A stretch of DNA of 64,000 nt from Lagopus muta (Eukaryota; Chordata; Aves; Galliformes; Phasianidae). The translations under genes were made by a program, and so were the position numbers. Within the stretch, counting starts at the first letter, position 1; each line of letters opens with the position of its first letter. The stretch spans positions 18,409,501-18,473,500 of the forward strand of contig NC_064437.1 in the NCBI RefSeq assembly GCF_023343835.1, given 5' to 3'. Below are positions 57,209 to 64,000 of the stretch, in pieces. Under the pieces are notes generated by a model, which saw nothing but the letters and a program-made list of their open reading frames with translations, was not told the DNA's origin and did no database searches.

Positions 57209-58324
57209 GCTGATGAACTTCTGTGTTACAGAAAGATTGCCCTTGGAAGATTTCTCAAGGATTTATTTCAAGAGACTGAAGGCAATGTTATAATGAATTT
57301 TCACTGAGTCACAATGACACAATTATAATTTTGCTCCTGAAACAAAAGAGACCAGAATGGTATTAGGAATTTGCACAAGGTATTTCTCTGCTTTCCATAA
57401 AATAAGCAATTTGACTTGAAGATCTAGCAAACCCTAAGACAGCGGTAACTTCCAGGACATTGCTCTTTGCTCTGTTATATTTTCACTTAGTAACACCTCG
57501 TAAGGGTTTCTGCAGCTCTATACAATATTTTGTATCAGATCAAGAAAGAAATTTAAAGGGAAACCCTTAATTTAATTGGAATACATTTATTAGCAACATT
57601 TGAACAACTGTTAGATCACTGGCCATGTTGGGATAATTAGTATCTTGATATTTTCTTGGTTTTTCAAATTTAATAAATTTTGAATTATTTTATTTTTAAG
57701 TCACTAATTAAACTGAATAAGTAAATATAACTGATTGGTTTAGATATACAACCTAACAGGGATACATAATTTTTCATAGTGTTATTTTAACTAGTTTAGA
57801 TTTGAATTTATAATTTTACAGCTACTTTGAGTGTCAAAACCGAAGTCTGAGTGTCTATTATTTGGCTGTCTGTCACAGCACATATTCCCAGAAGGCTTAT
57901 TTTAATAAATGTTTTAAACTTTGGAAACAGATCAGCATAAACTGCTTCTCGTGAACTGAACTGCAGATGCTATCTGTATTACACATGAAGGTTTTGCAGC
58001 CTGGTTTTTTAGATGGCAGAAATGTTCCGAGAGTGCAACAGGTTTCATTCTGCTTATGTAGTGATTCTCCCTTCTTTTCTGCCATCCAAGGTGCATGTAG
58101 AAGAGAAAGTTGTAACTGCATCTCTCCTTACCAGCAAGCCAGTGCTTTGACACAAAGTTGCTCAGATAAGTAAAAACTAAGGATAGTTAAGAAGAAACCA
58201 GGTAAAATTCTATTCCTATAGAAAATCAGCTGCATTCTACATCTTAATTAGTGACAACTATTATGAATAACAAAACTGGAAAACTAAGTACATGTTTTCA
58301 ATTGACAGTTACAGCACTGTTAAA

Positions 58325-58348
58325 ATTATTTATTTATTTATTTATTTT
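58325..58348. repeat. (ATTT)n microsatellite, about 5 units
   Basis: Five ATTT units ending in a longer T run. Probably length-variable. Confidence 0.85.
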
Positions 58349-58970
58349 TGTTAATATGGTAAAGAATATTGAGAATAGACAGTGCCAGCCCCTGTGCAGC
58401 TGAGCAGAATGGTTTTCAGGCCTGAAGCTGCTTTAGCAGAGAGCTCCTTATCTGAAATGTTGAGAGATATGGAGCAGTCACAGAGATTTCCTGATGTTTG
58501 AAGCACACTTGAACAATAAAGAATACTGCAGCAAAGCACCAAACATTGGTGCCCTGTAGTAACTTATTTTATCTAAAGCAGGAAGACAGAGTTCTGCTGC
58601 CTACTTTTCTTTTGTTGAGGAATACAAAAGAATAGGAGTCAGAAGGTATTTGTTAGGAAAGACATCTGTGCAAATAGCTAAAGTTATTTGCAACTCTGAG
58701 CAAAATTCTACACTTACTATGTACAATTTTGTGATGTATGTGATGCTGAAGTGCAGGTATTTTGCATTCTCTGAACTCCAGGTTTAGTGTGGCTCAATTA
58801 TTCCTACCCAATTTTTAACAGCAATGTAGAAGTTTCAGAGGACATAAACACAGATTGATTTTTATATGATAAATTATTATCCCAGCTGCCATTTTTTACT
58901 GTAGGCTCCTTCGCTGATTTAACAATGATAGGTTGGCATCTGTCTTCCAACAATAACTTTATCAAAGGTT

Positions 58971-58990
58971 CTGTTCAGAATTCTGAACAG
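58971..58990. repeat. 20-bp perfect palindrome
   Basis: CTGTTCAGAATTCTGAACAG equals its own reverse complement, with no loop. Unlike the AT palindromes elsewhere it is of mixed composition, so slippage does not explain it easily. It contains two inverted TTCAGAA words around a central GAATTC. A dimeric factor site is possible but no specific factor is claimed. Confidence 0.85.
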
Positions 58991-60835
58991 CATTAATTTT
59001 GAAGCATAAAAGACATTTCCAAAGGACCTTTCTTTGTAGTAAGTTAATTCGGTGATGAAAAGAACACAGTGAAGGTATACATATTTTATTGTTTCAGATT
59101 CTTTCTTTATATGTACAGTCTCAACTATTATATTGGTCTTAAATTGAAAAACTAATTAGTGGAACTACTGGAAGTAGTAGAAATCAGCTATTGAACATAA
59201 ACTATGGGAAACCTCCGCTGTTACTGGGGAAGTTGGGAAAAAGTGGATGGAAACCTGGCATATATTGACTGTCTTTATCAATTCCTTATTGCACTGCCAT
59301 CCTGTAGCTTAAATCTTCCTTTTAAATATTTGGTGAATATATCAAAGGCCTCAAGGTTCACAATCCTGATTTTCAGTATATTCAAATGTGATAAATACAT
59401 ATGCTGACTTACATTTAGTGATCCTGTCAATAGGTTGAGGTGCTGATTATCTGGTATTAATTGGATATTAACTGGGAGGATAAGAATGCTTAATTACTCT
59501 GAATTTTTGAGACTAGCAACACAGCATTGCTTTTGATCATCTTCTCTAAAGTTTTTATTGTGGAGTTTTTGTAGGAAAAGGGAAAAGTAATTGAAGGGAG
59601 CCAAAAATATCTGTTCTCCACAAATCATTCTGATTCTTGATGAATCTCCATATGGGTATTTATAATTAGCATGTGGGGTGTCTATTTGTTTACCAAGTTG
59701 AACAGAGAGTGCTCAGCTTAATTAAATTATGAGTTCCCTTTAGGAATAATAGAATTATATGGTAAGTAGTCATGAATCTGCAGGGGCACGATCCTGCCTG
59801 GGTTTTAATACAGTTGCTATACTGCAATAAAGAAAAAGGAGAAGAAATAGGAGGAAGTTGAAAGACAGAAGTTTGCAGATGTTTCAGGTTGCTAACTTTG
59901 TGCTGTGTCAGCAGATTATCTTAATCACAACTGATTGCTTAATTGGAAGAATGTAACTGTCTATGAATTGTGGGGGTGGATGGAGTTGGTTACATGTATT
60001 TCCCCAAAGTTATGGGAGATCAAAAGCAAATCATATTAGTGAATGTTGGTACTCAAGAATTTTAAAATTTATTGTGAAGGTATTTAATATATATTTGGTA
60101 TCTAAAGACAACAGTGAACACTGCTGTCACAACAGCAACAAGTGTTTAAAAAGAACGCTTAGGAATATATTTGTATACTTCTTCCAAACTTATTTCTAGG
60201 CTGTAGCAGCATAGTTACAGTTTTGCTTAAGCAGTTACGAAGTAAAACTACCTTTGTGAGGACTATAGATACACCTGCTCGCAAAGACATTAAATCCAGC
60301 ACAGTTACGTGCACCACCGTCTGTAAAAAAGTAGCTTTGGTTTTTGCTGCCTGTTAAATTCTTCTTCCTCGATATTTTATGTGTCAATATTGACACCCAG
60401 TGGCCAGAGACACTGCATGCTAATTCACTAATATGAATTCAACTCACTTTCAGCATCTTAGTTCTAAAATATTAAGATTGTGAATTTAATCTAGTATCTT
60501 TATATTCATGCTCACACACATAAAGACACACAAGTCTAGGCAAAGGGAAAGAGATTATCCACTGAAAATATGGGTGTTAATGATTAGAAATGTTTTTGAT
60601 AGTGCAGTATGTCATGTGGACATCCATCTTTTGACATTCAATGGGAATTAGCCCTTGGGGTGATATTTCTGCAAACAAAAGTCTTTTATATATTCTCATT
60701 GTCTGGTTGCAATATGTGAAGAAACATGTTAATACCAATCAAACAAAATTATTTGTTGTTAGAAATATAAAATATATAAAACCTATAAATTCCATGTCAA
60801 AAACGTGGAACCCATATTTAGAGTTGGCATTTCAT

Positions 60836-61082
60836 ATGATCACAGAATCACAGAATCATAGAGTTGGAAGGGACCTCAAGGATCATGAATCTCCAACCCC
60901 CCTGCCCACATGCAGGGCCACCAACCTCCACATTTAATACTAGACCAGATTGCTCAGGGCCCCATCCAATCTGGACTTGAACACTTTCAGGGATGGGGCA
61001 TGCACAACCTCTCTGGGCAGCCTGTTCCAGCACCTCACCACTCTCTCTGTAAAGAATTTCCCCTTGACATCCAACCTAAAAA
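60836..61082 (-). mobile_element. CR1 retrotransposon, 3' end, antisense
   Basis: GATCACAGAATCACAGAATCATAGAG at the left edge is the reverse complement of tandem CR1 terminal octamers. It is followed by TTGGAAGGGACCTCAAGGATCATGAATCTCCAACCCC, AGACCAGATTGCTCAGGGCC, CTCTCTGGGCAGCCTGTTCC and CCCCTTGACATCCAACCTAAA. About 245 bp of 3' UTR remain and the 5' truncation lies near 61082. The intact octamers and moderate divergence suggest a middle-aged copy. The overlapping open frames on both strands (61-98 codons) are accidental. Confidence 0.96.
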
Positions 61083-61084
61083 GT

Positions 61085-63110
61085 TGATCAAAAGTTTCCT
61101 GACATTTTTGTTCTCTAAACAAGTGTAATTGAATGGAAACTGTAGATGGGTATGCTTGTAAGAAGTGCAGCAATGCTCTACAATAGAGAAAGAATTAAAG
61201 TACTGAGAACACATAAACAGAATAATAGCACTTGGCATAGATACATTAGAAGTCATTAGGCAATGAGAGAGAACACTGTCTCATATCCCATTTCTGAGAG
61301 TACTGGAATATAAGAGTTGTGGCCAATATAACATGCTCCTAGAAGGTGACTGCAATACAATACAGACCATATGCAAACTAAAGCAAGGCAAGCTTGAAAG
61401 AACCCTATTTGGTTCACAAAAGCCAAAAGCTGAATACTTCAGATCTCAGGTCAATAGCTGTACCTATTGTTGCTTGGCTCCTTCCAGTCAATGAAGTAGG
61501 GAACGTGTCTCATAGATATGACCTTAAGCATTTGAGAGATTTTGCTCATGCTGTGTATCAGATAGGTTTGTTGAATGTGTGAGTCCCAACTGAGAACAGT
61601 ATGGTATCATAGCAAGAAGATATGTCATTAGTGACTATGCTCTAAGCCCAATTGTGAAAGCTGAACTGCGAAAAATAGAAAATGTTTTCTGAATATTTGT
61701 CCCTAAATATCTTGAAAAGCATTAAATAAGTTGCACAATCATTCTAATTAGTTCTTCAGCCACTGTTGTATGTTCTTCTTTCAACAAAGCTGTTTTAGAA
61801 TAGTGATAAATCTTGTAGCCTCACTGTTACCCCTGCTACAAACAGGTCAGCCACTGGCAAGGAAATGCATGTAGATTAGATCTCCATTATAGTAAATGAT
61901 GATAGTGGATACATCCAGTGACACATTCATGGATTACCTGCCTAACATGAATAAAATAACCCATTCATTCTTCTCTGCTGGAGAAAATATGTTATATTCG
62001 ACAATTAATCATTTGCCTTGAAAATCTAATAAGCCCTTAGGAAGAAGACATTGCAGTAGGCAGAACAAGCTGCATGAATAAAATGCTTGGAGTAAGCATT
62101 ATTATTGTCCTTTAAGGCAAATGAAGTAAAACTACTCATTACCTTGTTCCTGCCTGTATTAAGAACTTAACATTATGAAAAAGAGAAATGAAAAAATGAA
62201 CATACGTCAAGGAAATGTAAATGAATACAGAAAGATGATGGAGCTTCACAACATGGTTTCATATTCCGCTGCATTCCAAGTCTATGATACCATCTTTAAA
62301 AAGCAGTATATTTTCAGTGTTAATTAACAGAGAAATGAAAACAAGCATTCAAATACAAATGAAACGGTAATTTTTGTTTTCCACAACATTGTTAGCAGAT
62401 ATACCTAGGAATTCTATTTATTGCTTCTGGTGACCAAAAAAAGAATTGAAACTGTGTATGACAAACAGTGCACAAGATTGTTTGTGTTCTTCCCATACAC
62501 TGAATGAGCTACATGAAATAAAATGCTTATGCTTTATAATTCTTTATAATCTTACATAATAACTTTAGCACGTATTACTGCCATTAGAAATACATCACAA
62601 AGATGTCTCTGTTTTTGTTTTGTTTTTATATCACTGAGAACTATCACTCAATATCAGCTGAATAATTTAATTTCCCAAATTGTACAACTGAGCATTATTT
62701 TTAATTGTACATTTTTGAAGGTGGCCCCAGAACTTCAACCTGTCTACTCTGTAAGTAAAAATAACCAGATTCCAGCCAAATGAAACAAGGCAATTTTCTG
62801 GAGTTTCTCATGGCTTTAGAACTTAACAGTGGTTGAATTCTGTCCTTGCAGGCAATGCAGTGAAGCTTACTAAAATTCATGAGGATCTTCCTAGGTCTGC
62901 CTTTTAATGTAAACTTGCATGTCTTTATTTCAGCCTTTACACAGAACTTCAGTTTTGCCCTTGAGCCATCGTGGACAGGGAACTGAGAAGTCTCTTCAAT
63001 TATTTTTCTCCATTGCTTCTGGTTTTGACTATGAGTGAGTATTTCTGTACATTTTGAACACTAAAAACCACAGGGTTCAAAATATACAGAAATACTCATT
63101 TATAGTTGTG
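61085..63110. other. AT-rich non-coding DNA, nothing recognised
   Basis: No gene or repeat was recognised. Short open frames only. Confidence 0.7.
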
Positions 63111-63111
63111 G

Positions 63112-63311
63112 GTTTTTTTCTTTTTTTTTCTTTTTCTTTTTTTTTATTTTTTTCTTTATGTGAGTGAAAATGATTATTTGGTGGAATCTTCTATGTGGCT
63201 TCCCCCGCTTTTTTTTTTCTTTTATTTTCTTTTTTTTTTTTTTCATGTCTCTGAAGATATTACAATTAGAATGTTTTGTTTTGTTTTGTTTTGTTTTGTT
63301 TTGTGTGTGTG
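63112..63311. repeat. T-rich pyrimidine tracts and (TTTTG)n/(TG)n microsatellite
   Basis: Two T-rich tracts with scattered C (about 63112-63160 and 63208-63244) are followed by about six TTTTG units (63273-63302) running into a short (TG)n. The open frames here (68 and 91 codons, Phe/Leu/Cys-rich) are translations of these tracts, not genes. Confidence 0.9.
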
Positions 63312-63314
63312 AGA

Positions 63315-64000
63315 ACCCTCAACCCAAAAGTCTATTCCAAAAGTCAGATACAGAACTTAAGATCAAAACAACACATTTTTCCAATGATACAAATACTACG
63401 ATAACCATTTCTAAGCTAATGCCAAGCAACCGATCATAGCGACATATAAAAGATAGTAAAAATACTAGTGAAAAGATGATGTTGCCTGAAGGAACAGTAA
63501 TACCTGATGAACAGTGTATAACATACATTCAGCAGCCACGGGAACTGTGCTTTTTTCATATACGAAGAGGCTATGGAAGAAAAAAAAAGCATCATAAATG
63601 CTACTACTTCTGTTTTCGGTTCTACGTTAGAACGGTTTGAAAAATCACTCTGACAGTGTATCGGTGAAGACAAATACTATGATACAAAGTTCTTCTCTTC
63701 ATAACATCTGTTACTTCTTTATTCATTGGTATCTAGAAACATAATTTTGTCTCCTATTTAGGCAAGATTTCTTTTTGCCTTTTCGCTTCTGATTTGGCAG
63801 AAATGTATTTATGTTGTAACCTGAAAACTGAAAATGACATCATGTTCATTAAATCCACTAATTTTTGTTGTCCTTAGTATCATAATGACAATATAAAGAA
63901 AAGCAACTACATTTAAAACAGAGACAGGAATTTCATGAAGGTCAGGTTTAAATGCTCTCTTTCAAGGCAAAATGCACAATTACTTTTTTCAATATGAAGC
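63315..64000. other. AT-rich non-coding DNA, nothing recognised
   Basis: Unique-looking sequence to the end of the window. Small minus-strand open frames (69 and 79 codons) show no domain. Confidence 0.65.

Larger units (their letters stand above)
55020..60835. other. AT-rich non-coding DNA with simple repeats and one palindrome
   Basis: No gene was recognised in about 5.8 kb. It contains a possible small exon at 56493-56600 (see findings), an A-rich tract at 57164-57208, an (ATTT)n tract at 58325-58348 and a 20-bp palindrome at 58971-58990. Overlapping open frames at 57897-58173 (68-74 codons, both strands) are mutual shadows without domains. Confidence 0.7.

Noticed and set aside
1-64000. 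Search for CRISPR arrays, bacterial-type operons, rRNA and tRNA genes
   Set aside because: None seen. The repeats are vertebrate transposons and simple sequence, and the window is clearly eukaryotic.

Overview
The window reads as nuclear DNA from a bird. The main evidence is a set of CR1 non-LTR retrotransposon fragments. Several end in the avian CR1 3' signature, tandem ATTCTGTG octamers, or start with its reverse complement (ATAGAATCATAGAATGG). Two copies of a mariner-type DNA transposon of the kind known in chicken (Galluhop-like) point towards a galliform, but species cannot be fixed from sequence alone. The DNA is AT-rich, CpG-poor and full of short A/T runs, as in an avian macrochromosome gene desert or a very large intron.

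No protein-coding gene, tRNA, rRNA or CRISPR array could be supported. The longest open frames (118-135 codons) are at about the length expected by chance in DNA of this composition, lie in repeats, or are translated homopolymer. Three stretches are bounded by good-looking splice signals (17927-17977, 44834-44925, 56493-56600) and are reported only as exon candidates.

Layout. 1-10 kb: unique AT-rich DNA with AT palindromes, one doubtful CR1 remnant, a GC-richer LTR-like segment (about 7385-7735) and an A47 tract at 8292. 10-18 kb: four CR1 3' ends (10190, 12774, 13854, 17681). 18-27 kb: almost empty, with a 12-bp inverted repeat at 22138 and a GC-richer block at 26.2-26.7 kb. 27.4-28.7 kb: a composite of mariner copy 1, a long sense CR1 and part of a second CR1. 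32.7 kb: a further CR1 3' end. 37.8 kb: an orphan CR1 reverse-transcriptase fragment. 44-47 kb: the least ordinary part, with an exon candidate, a cluster of POU/homeodomain-like sites, and two identical 68-bp direct repeats 1,571 bp apart. 52-55 kb: a CR1 remnant and mariner copy 2. 60.8 kb: another CR1. 61-64 kb: unique DNA ending in T-rich and (TTTTG)n tracts.

There are no genes acting together here and no convincing new biological system. The items most worth checking are the identical 68-bp pair at 45216/46787, the POU-site cluster beside it, the exon candidate at 44834-44925, and the two mariner copies with different internal deletions.
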